Assembly (NCBI GenBank): GCA_016185275.1
Contig: JACPNX010000023.1
Span: forward strand, 62,001-126,000
Length of the DNA stretch: 64,000 nt
Source: Actinomycetota bacterium
GTDB taxonomy: Bacteria > Actinomycetota > Acidimicrobiia > Acidimicrobiales > Iamiaceae
Direction: 5' to 3'
A program made the position numbers and the translations under genes. This document shows positions 47,708 through 56,077 of this stretch, one piece after another. Under the pieces are notes generated by a model. It was not told the DNA's origin. It made no database searches and was given only the letters and a program-made list of their open reading frames with translations. The first letter of the stretch is position 1; the number at the start of each line of letters is the position of its first letter.

Positions 47708-48973
47708 CTACGCGGCCGCGCCGAGCGCGAGCAGCCGACCGAGCTCGTCGGCGTCGAGCGGCCGCGTGAACCCGAAGCCCTCCGCGTAGCGGACACCGAG
47801 CCCGACCAGCGCGGCCCGTTGCCGGTCGCTCTCGACGCCCACCGCGACGACGAGCATCCCCCGGTGCGAGGCCATGTTCACCAGGTCGCGCACCACGCTG
47901 TCGGCCACGTGGTCGTCCTCGACCGCCCGCACCAGCAGGGGCGAGAGCTTGACGGTGTTGACGTTCAACCGTTCGAGCTGGCCGAGCCGAAGGCCACCGA
48001 CGCCGTAGCCGTCGAGCGAGACGCGCACGCCCATGGTGCGAAGGGCCGCGAACTGGTGGCCGGCGGCGTCGACCTCGTCGACCACATCACGCTCGGCCAC
48101 CTCGACCTGGAGGTGGCTCTCCGCGATGCGGGCGGAGCGCAGCGCCCGCTGGACGTCCGCGTGCAGGTCGGCGCGCATGAACACCGGGCCCGCCACGTTC
48201 ACGGTGAGGAAGAAGCCGTCCGGGAGCTCCCCCGCCGCGGACCAGATGGCCAAGTGGCGGCAGGCCTCCCCGAGGACCCACCCGTTGAGCGGCCCGAGCA
48301 GGTGGTGCTGCGCCGCGACACCCAGGATCTCACCCGCACCGGTGACGCCGCGCGCAGGATGGTTCCAGCGCACGAGGGCCTCCGCGCCCACCATGCGCGC
48401 CCCGGCCATGAGGTCCACCACCGGCAGGTGGCTCAGCTCGAGCTGCCCGCTCGGCATGGCGAGCTTCAGCTGCTCGGCGCAAGCGGGGTCGTCGACGTCG
48501 AGGGGAGGCAGGAACCCGTCGAAGGTCTGGATCTGCCGCCGGCCCGCCGCCTTGGCCCGGTGCAGCGCGCTCTCGGCGTGGCGCAGCAGCTGCTGGGGAC
48601 CATCGACGTCGCGGTCCGGCACCGCGATGCCGACCGACGCCCCGACCGAGATCCGCTGGCCGTCGAGCTCGGCAGTGGCCCCGATCGCGTCGACCAGGCG
48701 CCGGGCCGCGTCGAGAGCGGCGTCGGAGGCGTCGTGGCGGTTGGCCCGTTCGATGAGCACCGCGAACTCGTCCCCTCCGAGGCGCTCGGCTACGTCGGGC
48801 GCCGCGGCGCCTTCGATCCGCTCGCCGATGGTGGCGAGCAGCCGATCGGCCGCGTCGTGCCCGAACGACGAGTCGACGCGCCGGAAGTCGTCGAGGTCGA
48901 TGAGCAACAGCGCGACGGGAGGGGTCCTGTCCGTCGATGCGGCGAAGGCGCGCGCGAGACGATCGAAGAACAC
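47708..48973 (-). CDS. GGDEF protein with degenerate EAL domain
   Basis: 421 residues, no sensory or membrane part. The GGDEF domain (about 10-165) keeps LLIDLDDFRRVDSSFGH and LGGDEFAVL, so diguanylate cyclase activity is possible; the upstream RxxD inhibitory site is not seen. The EAL domain (about 175-415) keeps GAEALVRW and AVGVESD. However, the DDFGTG loop reads LDGYGVGG and the K-I-D motif reads VKLS, losing metal-binding acidic residues. I infer that the EAL half is a c-di-GMP sensor or inactive. The start codon may lie upstream of 48973. Confidence 0.8.
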   Translation of the reverse strand: MFFDRLARAFAASTDRTPPVALLLIDLDDFRRVDSSFGHDAADRLLATIGERIEGAAAPDVAERLGGDEFAVLIERANRHDASDAALDAARRLVDAIGATAELDGQRISVGASVGIAVPDRDVDGPQQLLRHAESALHRAKAAGRRQIQTFDGFLPPLDVDDPACAEQLKLAMPSGQLELSHLPVVDLMAGARMVGAEALVRWNHPARGVTGAGEILGVAAQHHLLGPLNGWVLGEACRHLAIWSAAGELPDGFFLTVNVAGPVFMRADLHADVQRALRSARIAESHLQVEVAERDVVDEVDAAGHQFAALRTMGVRVSLDGYGVGGLRLGQLERLNVNTVKLSPLLVRAVEDDHVADSVVRDLVNMASHRGMLVVAVGVESDRQRAALVGLGVRYAEGFGFTRPLDADELGRLLALGAAA

Positions 48974-49102
48974 CAGGCCTGCCTCCGCGGATGGAATCGG
49001 GCATCGTCACCATCGGCGGCGCGGCGCGCAGGATGAGGCGTCCGGCCAGTATGGGTGGCGGCGAGGCCGGCGGACGGATGCCGGGTTCGTTTCGGAGGAC
49101 AG

Positions 49103-49867
49103 ATGGTGCCGGACCGCCGCGAGCTCGTCGAGACCCGCCGATCGCTGCACACCGTCGCCGAGCACGTGCTCATGGCCGAGCGCCATCGCCGCGCCGGCCG
49201 GATCGGGTTGCGGGCGGCGCCGGGCGGGTTCGCCACGCCGGAGTACGAGGTCAATGGCGCGCCTGAGCGGTTGCGGGTGGACGGTACGGACGTCGTGCGG
49301 GAGCGTCTCGGCACCGAAGCCGCCCGCGCGCCGATCACGACGCTGGCCGCGCTCGGAGCGGCCCTCGGCGTCGAAGTCGGCGCCCCCCGAGGCATCTACG
49401 ACCTGGCCACGCCGTTCGAGCCTGATGCCCGGCTGCACGTGGACGAGCGGTCGGCGTCGCTGCTCGCCGACTGGTGGACGCTCGTGGACGCCACCCTCGC
49501 CGCGGTGCGCGCCGCCGGCACGTCGCCGGCGGCCGGTGCCAGCCGGCACGGCCCAGGTTCGACCGATGCCCGGGGCGGCATCGAGGGCGTCACCGAGGGC
49601 GTCACCGAGGGCGTCACCGAGGTCCAGCTCTGGCCCGAGCATTTCGACCTCGCGTGCTCGATCGGGCGGGTCAACGTCGGCGGGTCCGCCGGGGACACCG
49701 GACACGACCTCCCCTACCTCTACGTCGGGCCCTGGGAGCCGCGGCCGATGGGCGGGTTCTGGAACGAGCCGTGGGGTGCGAGCCGGCCATGCAGCTCGGT
49801 CGCCGACGTCGACGAGGCCGTCGCCTTCGTGCACCGGGGGCTGGCCGAAGCACACCGCGACGCCTAG
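49103..49867 (+). CDS. Conserved hypothetical protein, unrecognised
   Basis: 254 residues from ATG 49103 (GGAGG eight bases upstream). It begins DRRELVETRRSLHTVAEHVLMAERHRR and includes LWPEHFDLACSIGRVNVGGSAGD, then DLPYLYVGPWEPRPMGGFWNEPWGA, a pattern of conserved actinobacterial proteins of unknown function. A three-fold GVTE repeat interrupts it at about residue 160-172. Confidence 0.65.
   Translation: MVPDRRELVETRRSLHTVAEHVLMAERHRRAGRIGLRAAPGGFATPEYEVNGAPERLRVDGTDVVRERLGTEAARAPITTLAALGAALGVEVGAPRGIYDLATPFEPDARLHVDERSASLLADWWTLVDATLAAVRAAGTSPAAGASRHGPGSTDARGGIEGVTEGVTEGVTEVQLWPEHFDLACSIGRVNVGGSAGDTGHDLPYLYVGPWEPRPMGGFWNEPWGASRPCSSVADVDEAVAFVHRGLAEAHRDA
49583..49618 (+). repeat. Three copies of a 12-base coding repeat
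   Basis: GAGGGCGTCACC repeated three times, encoding Gly-Val-Thr-Glu units inside the hypothetical protein. It preserves the frame. Confidence 0.8.
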
Positions 49868-50038
49868 CCGGCGCATCGCCGCGACCTCCCCGCCGCAGGC
49901 CGGCGCAAGGCCGGCGCGAGGCCGGGACCGGGCCGGGCCCGCGCGAGGCCGGCGCGAGGCCGGGACCGGGCCGGGACGACGCCAGACGCGCGCCACGCCG
50001 GGACCGGGCCGGGACGACGCGCGGGGTAGGGGCCGACG
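49868..50038. repeat. GC-rich intergenic repeat upstream of glgC
   Basis: Degenerate tandem copies of GGCCGGCGCGAGGCCGGGAC-like text and GGGACCGGGCCGGGACGACG fill the gap. They can form many GC-rich hairpins. No gene is present. Confidence 0.6.
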
Positions 50039-51238
50039 ATGGACGTGCTCGCCGTGATCATGGCCGGAGGCGCGGGAGGCCGGCTCGACCTGCTGACCGA
50101 CGAGCGGGCCAAGCCGGCGTTGCCGTTCGGCGGCCACTACCGCCTCATCGACTTCCCGCTCACCAACTGCGCGCACTCAGGCCTCGACGACGTCTGGGTC
50201 GTGGAGCAGTACCAGCCGCACCACCTGAACGACCACCTCTCCAACGGCCGGCCGTGGGACCTCGACCGCACCGTCGGAGGCCTGATGATCCTGCCGCCGT
50301 GGCAGGGCGACGAGGACGAGGGCTGGCACGAAGGCAACGCCGACGCGCTCTGGCGCAATCGTCGGTACATCGCCGACGCCGCGCCCCGGACGGTTCTGGT
50401 CCTCAGCGCCGACCAGGTCTGCACACTCGACTACCGGCCGATCCTGGAGGCACACGATGACAGCGGGGCGGAGCTGACCATGGCCACGACCCGGCTCGAG
50501 GGCGAAGACGTCAGCCGGTTCGGCGTGGTGCAAGCCGACGGCGACGGCCGCGTCACGGGCTTCGCCTACAAGCCCGACGACCCGGCCGGCGACACGGTGA
50601 GCATGGAGGTGTTCGCGTACCGGACCGATGTGCTGCTTGCGCTGCTCGACGAGCTCGCCGACGAGGGCCTCGAGGACTGGGGCGACCAGCTCGTACCGCG
50701 CCTCGTCGACCGGGGCCGCACCCGCGAGGTGCGGGTCGAGCGCTACTGGCGCGACGTCGGGACCATCGACAGCTACTGGGCCGGCCATCGGGACCTCGTC
50801 GAGCACCGGCTCGACCTCGACGACCGGTCGTGGCCGGTGCTCACCGCGGCGACGCCCAGGCCCCCGGCCATCGTCGGCGCCGGCGCGGTGGTCGCCGAGT
50901 CGCTCCTGTCCCCCGGCGCCCGGGTGGAAGGGCGGGTGGTGCGGTCGGTGCTCGGTCCCGGGGTGCGGGTCGCACCGGATGCCGTGGTCGAGGACTCGGT
51001 CATCCTCGACGACGTGGTGGTCGAGGCTGGCGCCGAGGTCCGCACCGCCATCCTCGACGCGCGCTCGCGTGTGGCCGAAGGCGCGCGTGTCGGCGAGGCC
51101 ATCTCGTCGGTGCCGGGTGGGTCAACGCGCTCCGGCGTGAGCGAAGAGCGCATCGCCGTCGTCGGTCTCGACGCGGTGGTGGAGGCCAGAGCCTCGGTCG
51201 GCCCGGGCGCCCGGCTGCGGCGGAAGCCCGACCGTTGA
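50039..51238 (+). CDS. glgC: Glucose-1-phosphate adenylyltransferase family protein
   Basis: 399 residues. The nucleotidyltransferase N-terminus has VIMAGGAGGRLDLLTDERAKPALPFGG and YRLIDFPLTNCAHSGL. LSADQV supplies the metal Asp, RFGVVQ and YWRDVGTIDSYW are substrate-site segments, and a C-terminal left-handed beta-helix follows (VRSVLGPGVRVAPDAVVEDSVILDDV). It makes ADP-glucose for glycogen or maltose-1-phosphate pathways. MAGGAGGRL instead of AGGxGxRL, and a rather short C-terminus, mean a divergent GlgC or GlgC-like pyrophosphorylase remains possible. Confidence 0.82.
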   Translation: MDVLAVIMAGGAGGRLDLLTDERAKPALPFGGHYRLIDFPLTNCAHSGLDDVWVVEQYQPHHLNDHLSNGRPWDLDRTVGGLMILPPWQGDEDEGWHEGNADALWRNRRYIADAAPRTVLVLSADQVCTLDYRPILEAHDDSGAELTMATTRLEGEDVSRFGVVQADGDGRVTGFAYKPDDPAGDTVSMEVFAYRTDVLLALLDELADEGLEDWGDQLVPRLVDRGRTREVRVERYWRDVGTIDSYWAGHRDLVEHRLDLDDRSWPVLTAATPRPPAIVGAGAVVAESLLSPGARVEGRVVRSVLGPGVRVAPDAVVEDSVILDDVVVEAGAEVRTAILDARSRVAEGARVGEAISSVPGGSTRSGVSEERIAVVGLDAVVEARASVGPGARLRRKPDR

Positions 51239-51368
51239 CCCGGCCAAGGGCGCGCCCGGCTCTCGGACGCGCCGGCAAGACGCGCCCCGGCCTGCCCGGC
51301 TCTCGGACGCGCCCGTAGCCCGCGCCCGTGGCCCGCGCCCTCGGTTCGGGGCACGGGCCACGGGGCCA

Positions 51369-51386
51369 CCACCTCCAGGGAGGTGG
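51369..51386. terminator. Hairpin between convergent glgC and lipase genes
   Basis: CCACCTC (51369-51375), loop CAGG, GAGGTGG (51380-51386). The preceding 51239-51330 holds two copies of CCCGGCTCTCGGACGCGCC about 40 bases apart. Confidence 0.5.
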
Positions 51387-51429
51387 CCGTCAGCGGAGAG
51401 CGACGAGCGCTTCCGTCGTCGCCGCTGGG

Positions 51430-52278
51430 CTACTGGCCGGCGTAGGTCAGCGCATTGCCGGCACGGGTGACCACCGACGACGAATGCATGTAGTTGGGAT
51501 AGATGAATCCCGTGTGCGAGACGTTCGAGAACACCGCCTTGTTGGAGGCAGGGATGCTCATGTACGTGGCCGACTGCCAGGGCACGACGGCGTCGTTGTA
51601 GGAGCCGACGGTCGTCCAATCGGTGCCGGCTCGGCCCTGCGGGTTGCCGTTCTGGTTCAACCAGTTGATGTCCGTGGCGCCCGGCTTGAGCTGCGAGCAC
51701 TGGCCCCAGAGGCAGACGTTGGAGTACCAGGCGGCGCCGTTGTGCGGGCCACCCAGGGTGACCGCATCCTCGACGTCGATGGGCGGCGAGAAGCCGGACT
51801 CGCCCTTCTGCGAACCCCACACCGCGCCTCGCGAGATGAGCGCGCCCATCGAGTAGCCCACCACATCCACGCTGATTCCGCGCGAGGTGTAGTTCCGATA
51901 GACGTAGTTCGACATCGCCTTGGCGATGTTCTTCCACGAGTCCCGGTCGCCGTAGCTGCCGTACGAGTGGAGGTTGACGTTGCAGTTGGTGTCGCCGGAG
52001 TAGTAGCCGACCTTCACCATCGAGCCGGTGAAGCCCTGACCTCGCAGCCAGCTGATCATCTGGTCGAAGTCGCCGCCGCAGTCGGTCGATGTCGACGTCG
52101 GGTTGTAGCCGTGGACGAACAGGATGGTCTTCGAGCGGTTGTCGGTGCGTGCGCCGGCCGGTGATGCGCCGGTGACGACGGCGAACGTCGAGAGCGCGAG
52201 GAGCGCGACGGTCGTGGCGGCGATCCGGCGGGCACGCCGGGGCGCGCGCCGCTCGGGGCCCTCGTGGGCTCGGGTCAT
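51430..52278 (-). CDS. Secreted triacylglycerol lipase-like hydrolase
   Basis: 282 residues from the ATG at 52278 with GGGGGA upstream. The signal peptide (RRIAATTVALLALSTFAVVTGASPAGA) is followed by ILFVHGYNPTSTSTDCGGDF (oxyanion HG), a nucleophile elbow GYSMGALISRG (about 138), YNDAVVP (acid) and VSHTGFIYP (His). This matches class I bacterial lipases such as LipA/EstA of Bacillus and Streptomyces. Paired cysteines (DCGGD, NCN, VCLWGQC) suit an extracellular protein. Confidence 0.85.
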   Translation of the reverse strand: MTRAHEGPERRAPRRARRIAATTVALLALSTFAVVTGASPAGARTDNRSKTILFVHGYNPTSTSTDCGGDFDQMISWLRGQGFTGSMVKVGYYSGDTNCNVNLHSYGSYGDRDSWKNIAKAMSNYVYRNYTSRGISVDVVGYSMGALISRGAVWGSQKGESGFSPPIDVEDAVTLGGPHNGAAWYSNVCLWGQCSQLKPGATDINWLNQNGNPQGRAGTDWTTVGSYNDAVVPWQSATYMSIPASNKAVFSNVSHTGFIYPNYMHSSSVVTRAGNALTYAGQ

Positions 52279-52414
52279 GGGTTCCCCCTGCTGGTGCATC
52301 GCGGCGCCGCGGGTGCGACGCCGTGCCCATGGTGCGCTGTGACGACGGCCACGTCGAGGATCGCCGGCCACTGGGATCGGCCGGTCGCGTTGTGCCCCTG
52401 CACAGCCGGCCGGG

Positions 52415-53755
52415 ATGCGCTGGACTCTGACCGTGCGGAGCGCGGGAGAGTGGTCGGAGCGGGTGCAGCCACCGGGTTCCGCGGAGCCGCCCGCCGCGGA
52501 CGGAGGCGACCTACTCGTCGACCGGTTCATCGGCCACGTGGCCCGGTCGCTGCTCGAGGACATGCCCGCGCTGGCCGACGAGATGACGCGCCGGATCGTC
52601 GCCTACCAGCGCGTGTACGCGCTACCGGCCGCCCTCCAGATCGACGACGTGCGAGCCGACGTCGAGGAGAACCTGGGGCACATGTTGCGGGCGCTGGCCG
52701 GCATGGAGCCGCTGGACTTCGGTCTGACGCGGGCGTTCGCCCGGCGGCGGGCCGAGCAGGGGGTGCCCGTGGCCGCGCTCCTGCACGCGTACCGCGTGTC
52801 GGCCGAGGTGATCTGGGATCACCACCTCGCCGCCGGGCACCGGCTGGGCCTGGACCAGTTCGGTCTCGACGAGATCCTCGACGGGGCGGCCAAGCTGTGG
52901 GCCCTCACCAACACGTGCTGCGCGGTGATCAGCCAGGCCTACGACGACACGTCGACGGAACGGGCGAGGCGGGCCGAGCGGGAGCGGCTGCTCGTGCTCG
53001 ACGCGCTGTTCGACGGCCGAGTTCAAGACCTCCGACCGATGGTCGACGTGGCCCGCCTCCTCGACCTTCCCGAGCGTGACCGCCTCGTGGCCGTGGTGGC
53101 CGAGTTGTCACCGTCGTCGCCGGGGACCGAGGCGCTCACTCGCGTCGACTCGGCGCTACGCATGGCCGGCTTCCGCTCGGCGTGGCGCGTGCGGGACCGC
53201 CGGCAGGTCGGCGTGGTGGTCGTCGGGACGAGGCCCGGCTCGCTCGGGGGCGTGCGCGCGGTGCTGGCCGGGCGGGCGACGAGCCGGGTGGGCGTGAGCC
53301 CCGTCTACGCGGATCTGGCCGACACCCGCCGCCATGTGAGCCTCGCCGAGTTGGCGCTGCGGTCGCTGCCCCCTGGCGCCGCCGGCACGGCGCTCTTCGA
53401 AGAGCACCTTGTCGACGCGCTCGTGGCCCGATCGCCCGACCTCGCCGAGCGGGTCGCGGCCGGCGTCCTGGGGCCGGTGCTGGGGCTCGCGCCGGGCGAG
53501 CGAGCGCTGCTGCTGGCCACCCTCGAGGCATGGGTGGCTGCCGGAGGCTCGGCCGGTACGACGGCGGAACGGCTCTTCTGCCACCGCAACACCGTCCGCA
53601 ACCGGCTGCAGCGGGTCGAGGAGCTGACCGGCCGGTCGCTGGCAGAGCCGGCCTCGGTGACCGACGTGTGCGTCGCGCTCACCGCGCTGCGGTTGGGACC
53701 GGCGCGGCTCGCCGAAGCGACGGGCGCCAGCGACACAGCTCCTGCGGGTCACTGA
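52415..53755 (+). CDS. PucR/CdaR-type transcriptional regulator
   Basis: 446 residues. The N-terminal part (about 35-180) is RsbRD-like: GVPVAALLHAYRVSAEVIWDHHL. The middle is a degenerate GGDEF-like sensory region. The C-terminus is the PucR helix-turn-helix: ATLEAWVAAGGSAGTTAERLFCHRNTVRNRLQRVEELTG. Such proteins activate adjacent catabolic operons in studied cases; here the neighbours are a divergent lipase and an accessory region. It marks the last clear backbone gene before the 53.8-64 kb accessory segment. Confidence 0.85.
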   Translation: MRWTLTVRSAGEWSERVQPPGSAEPPAADGGDLLVDRFIGHVARSLLEDMPALADEMTRRIVAYQRVYALPAALQIDDVRADVEENLGHMLRALAGMEPLDFGLTRAFARRRAEQGVPVAALLHAYRVSAEVIWDHHLAAGHRLGLDQFGLDEILDGAAKLWALTNTCCAVISQAYDDTSTERARRAERERLLVLDALFDGRVQDLRPMVDVARLLDLPERDRLVAVVAELSPSSPGTEALTRVDSALRMAGFRSAWRVRDRRQVGVVVVGTRPGSLGGVRAVLAGRATSRVGVSPVYADLADTRRHVSLAELALRSLPPGAAGTALFEEHLVDALVARSPDLAERVAAGVLGPVLGLAPGERALLLATLEAWVAAGGSAGTTAERLFCHRNTVRNRLQRVEELTGRSLAEPASVTDVCVALTALRLGPARLAEATGASDTAPAGH

Positions 53756-53815
53756 CCCGGGCGGCCGACCCTGGGGGCGGCGGTTCCTCGGCAACACGGG
53801 CGACACCTGAGCTGC

Positions 53816-54016
53816 TCAGGAGCCATCGTTGTCGACCCCGTTCGCCACGCGCCCCACGGCGGGGTCCTCGGGGACGAGCACGACGTGCAGGGTCACGAGG
53901 TAGCCCGCTTCGGCTGTTGCCTTGACGAGGTCGATCTTCGACTCGTACGAGAAGACCGTCTCGGTGACGAGCGACGTCCGTGCCGCCAGGAGCTCGTCAC
54001 GGCGCTCAGCTGCCAT
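53816..54016 (-). pseudogene. Internal fragment of a zeta-toxin-like kinase
   Basis: The 66 codons read ERRDELLAARTSLVTETVFSYESKIDLVKATAEAGYLVTLHVVLVPEDPAVGRVANGV, matching the middle of zeta-toxin/COG4185 P-loop proteins. The N-terminal Walker A and the C-terminal third are missing, so it cannot be active. Confidence 0.65.
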
Positions 54017-54029
54017 GCGGGTTCGTGTG

Positions 54030-54078
54030 CGACAAGGCAGCCTTGTCGACCTGACTGTCTACCTTGTAGCCTTGCGAC
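54030..54078 (+). promoter_or_regulatory. Palindromic operator upstream of vapBC-like pair
   Basis: Perfect inverted repeat CGACAAGGC-A-GCCTTGTCG (54030-54048). Further CCTTGT and CCTTGC half-sites follow at about 54062-54075, just before the GTG start. The arrangement fits autoregulation by an AbrB-type antitoxin or VapBC complex. Confidence 0.65.
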
Positions 54079-54321
54079 GTGACCGTGACGAGCTATCGAG
54101 TGTCAGAACGAGGGCAGATGGCGCTTCCCGCCGAGGCGCGTCGACGCTGGAACCTGACCGACGGCGGCGCGGTCGAGGTTGCCGACCTCGGCGACGCGTT
54201 GGTCATCGTCCCCGCCGGTCGAGGTGGACTGCGAGGCCTCGTCAGTGCGGCAATCGAGGACGCCGGCGGATATGCGGCGCTCGCCCGAGCAGTCGCAGCC
54301 GCAGACCCTGAGCTCGCTTGA
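54079..54321 (+). CDS. AbrB/VapB-type antitoxin
   Basis: 80 residues. The swapped-hairpin AbrB DNA-binding domain is clear: YRVSERGQMALPAEARRRWNLTDGGAVEVADLGDALVIVP. The C-terminal 30 residues would bind the toxin. The GTG start at 54079 lies next to the operator half-sites. The TTG start of the PIN gene overlaps its stop by four bases. Confidence 0.85.
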   Translation: MTVTSYRVSERGQMALPAEARRRWNLTDGGAVEVADLGDALVIVPAGRGGLRGLVSAAIEDAGGYAALARAVAAADPELA

Positions 54322-54758
54322 GCGCTCTGGTCCTCGACGATCACCTCCTGTTGCGCGTGCTGCTGGACGACGAACCCGCGTCGCTTCGGCCCCGCGGCGC
54401 AGCCCTCGCGACAACCGGCCTGTGGTACCACCGCTTATGTCGGGCGGTAGCCGACGAAGCCGTCATCGGGTCGATGTCCCGCCGACTCGGTGCGGTCGAC
54501 GACGCCGTCGCGGCCGACGTCCTCAATGCAGTCATCGAGCTTCCCGACAGCATCGAACTGGTCTCGCTCCGAACCCTCGGATGGCCTATGGGCGAACTCG
54601 TTCACGCCGGCGCGCAACTGAACCTGCTATCGCTCGAAGCGCTTGCGGCCGCCCGGAACTTGTCGGCGGACATCTGCCTCGCCGCGGTTGATGACAACGC
54701 ACCACTTCGGGCAACAGCGAAGAAGTTCGGGGTGTCAGTCCGGGTGATCAAGGGCTGA
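54318..54758 (+). CDS. VapC-like PIN-domain toxin
   Basis: 146 residues starting at TTG 54318 inside the antitoxin stop. ALVLDDHLLLRVLLDDE supplies the first acidic pair of a PIN domain, and SLEALAAARNLSADICLAAVDDNAPLRATAKKFGVSVRVI the C-terminal acidic residues. PIN toxins cleave RNA. The insert around residues 25-45 (RPRGAALATTGLWYHRLCRAVA) matches a subgroup of actinobacterial VapC proteins. Confidence 0.75.
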   Translation: MSALVLDDHLLLRVLLDDEPASLRPRGAALATTGLWYHRLCRAVADEAVIGSMSRRLGAVDDAVAADVLNAVIELPDSIELVSLRTLGWPMGELVHAGAQLNLLSLEALAAARNLSADICLAAVDDNAPLRATAKKFGVSVRVIKG

Positions 54759-54849
54759 CCGAACCACCGACCGCGACACGGCGTGCGGGGGCACCCTCGG
54801 AGCCGCGCGTGCCTCGCCCTTGGTAGCTTGGCGGGGTGCGAGCCGTCGA

Positions 54850-55164
54850 ATGGCACAACGGGTCGGGGCCGAACGAACCATCCGAGTACGGGCTCAGTTC
54901 TCCGAGGGCGACCGGGACCGATCTTTCGATCCAGCGTGGGCAGAAGTCCTCGTTGAACTGGACGGTGACGGCACGGCCATCATCTCGCTGTCGCCGTCTT
55001 TCTGGCGTTCGTGCTCGGAGTTGCGCTCTGCCGACGTAGGTCGGTGGTTGCTCGACCAGCGCGCAGCCCCGTGGCCACCAGGCAACCCTCCTGGCATCGC
55101 GGTCAAGCTCGTCGGAGCGAACCGGTTCTCTGCCCGCGTGATCCGGAGCCGCAGTCTTCTGTAG
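54850..55164 (+). CDS. Hypothetical protein, unrecognised
   Basis: About 104 residues; the start is uncertain (ATG 54850 or an upstream TTG). IRVRAQFSEGDRDRSFDPAWAEVLVELDGDGTAIISLSPSFWRSCSELRS reads like a folded alpha/beta protein. It is placed between VapBC and a DinB-like gene. No family is recognised. Confidence 0.45.
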   Translation: MAQRVGAERTIRVRAQFSEGDRDRSFDPAWAEVLVELDGDGTAIISLSPSFWRSCSELRSADVGRWLLDQRAAPWPPGNPPGIAVKLVGANRFSARVIRSRSLL

Positions 55165-55248
55165 CCGCCCTCTTCGCTCCACGCCGACAGCAAGCCGGCG
55201 TTGGAGGACACTTCCTGTCCACTACCAGAGGGTTCGTAAGGTGGACCG

Positions 55249-55764
55249 GTGCCGCAACGAGAGCGCCTTGACTGGACCACCGAGCAGCGCCAGCGAATCG
55301 AGGTGCTCATCGACGAATACCGCGTGGCCCTGCACGACTCGCTGGCCGGCCTGACCGAAGAGGAGGCACGTCGTCGGCTCGTGCCCTCGAAGACGACGCT
55401 GCTCGGCCTCGTCAAGCACGCCGGCTTCGTCGAGGGCGTGTGGTTCGACCAGGCGATCACCGGCCGTTCGTACGCTCAGATCGGCATCGCGCGGACCGTC
55501 GACGGCTCGTTCACGCTGCGCAAGCACGACACGATCGCGACGGTGCAGGCCGATTATCGGGCGCGGTGGAAGTCGTCGAGAATCAACCTCGCCGGTTTGC
55601 ACAGCGACGAAGTCGTCGATGGGCGAGGAGCGCGTCCCGTATGGGCCCTTCAGCTGCAAGTCCTCCGCGAGCTTGCACAACACGCCGGCCACGCCGACAT
55701 CCTGCGTGAACAGGTCCTCGCAAGCCGTTCGCCAAGGCCTTCATCGACGGGCCAGCGGTCCTGA
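55249..55764 (+). CDS. DinB/DUF664-like protein
   Basis: 171 residues with GTG start. The four-helix DinB-type pattern is visible: WTTEQRQRIEVLIDEYRVALHDSLAGLTEEEARRRLVPSKTTLLGLVKHAGFVEGVWF and, near the end, LQLQVLRELAQHAGHADILREQVL with the family's HAGH...ILRE motif. The stretch around ARPVWALQL looks altered, and the tail after QVLAS is unrelated, so the end may be frameshifted. Metal-binding histidines appear partly retained. Confidence 0.65.
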   Translation: MPQRERLDWTTEQRQRIEVLIDEYRVALHDSLAGLTEEEARRRLVPSKTTLLGLVKHAGFVEGVWFDQAITGRSYAQIGIARTVDGSFTLRKHDTIATVQADYRARWKSSRINLAGLHSDEVVDGRGARPVWALQLQVLRELAQHAGHADILREQVLASRSPRPSSTGQRS

Positions 55765-55839
55765 CGCACAGCGTCCCCTTGGCGCTCGTAGCTGGCTCGG
55801 ACACCATCCCCGCGGTGCCGCTCGGCCGCGCTATGGGTT

Positions 55840-56010
55840 GCCCCCGCGCCGCCGCTGGAGGACCGAGATCCTGGCCCACCCCACCACCGGCGCCAGCAAC
55901 GACCCGCTCGAGCCGGCCAACTCCTCATCAAGTGGGTGAAGCGCTCCGATCGAGGCTTCCGGAGCTCCGCCAACTACCAGCTGCGCATCCACCTCGCCGG
56001 CGGTCACCGC
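55840..56010 (+). pseudogene. ISL3-family transposase C-terminal remnant
   Basis: WRTEILAHPTTGASNDPLEPAN in one frame continues as LIKWVKRSDRGFRSSANYQLRIHLAGG after a one-base deletion near 55920. Both halves match the conserved end of ISL3-type transposases. No terminal inverted repeats or N-terminal part were found. Confidence 0.75.
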
Positions 56011-56077
56011 CCCGGCAACGCTGCCCCAGTCGCGAGCATGCGGACCAGCCGTCCCAGGTTCGTTGCGTCCGGCCCGA

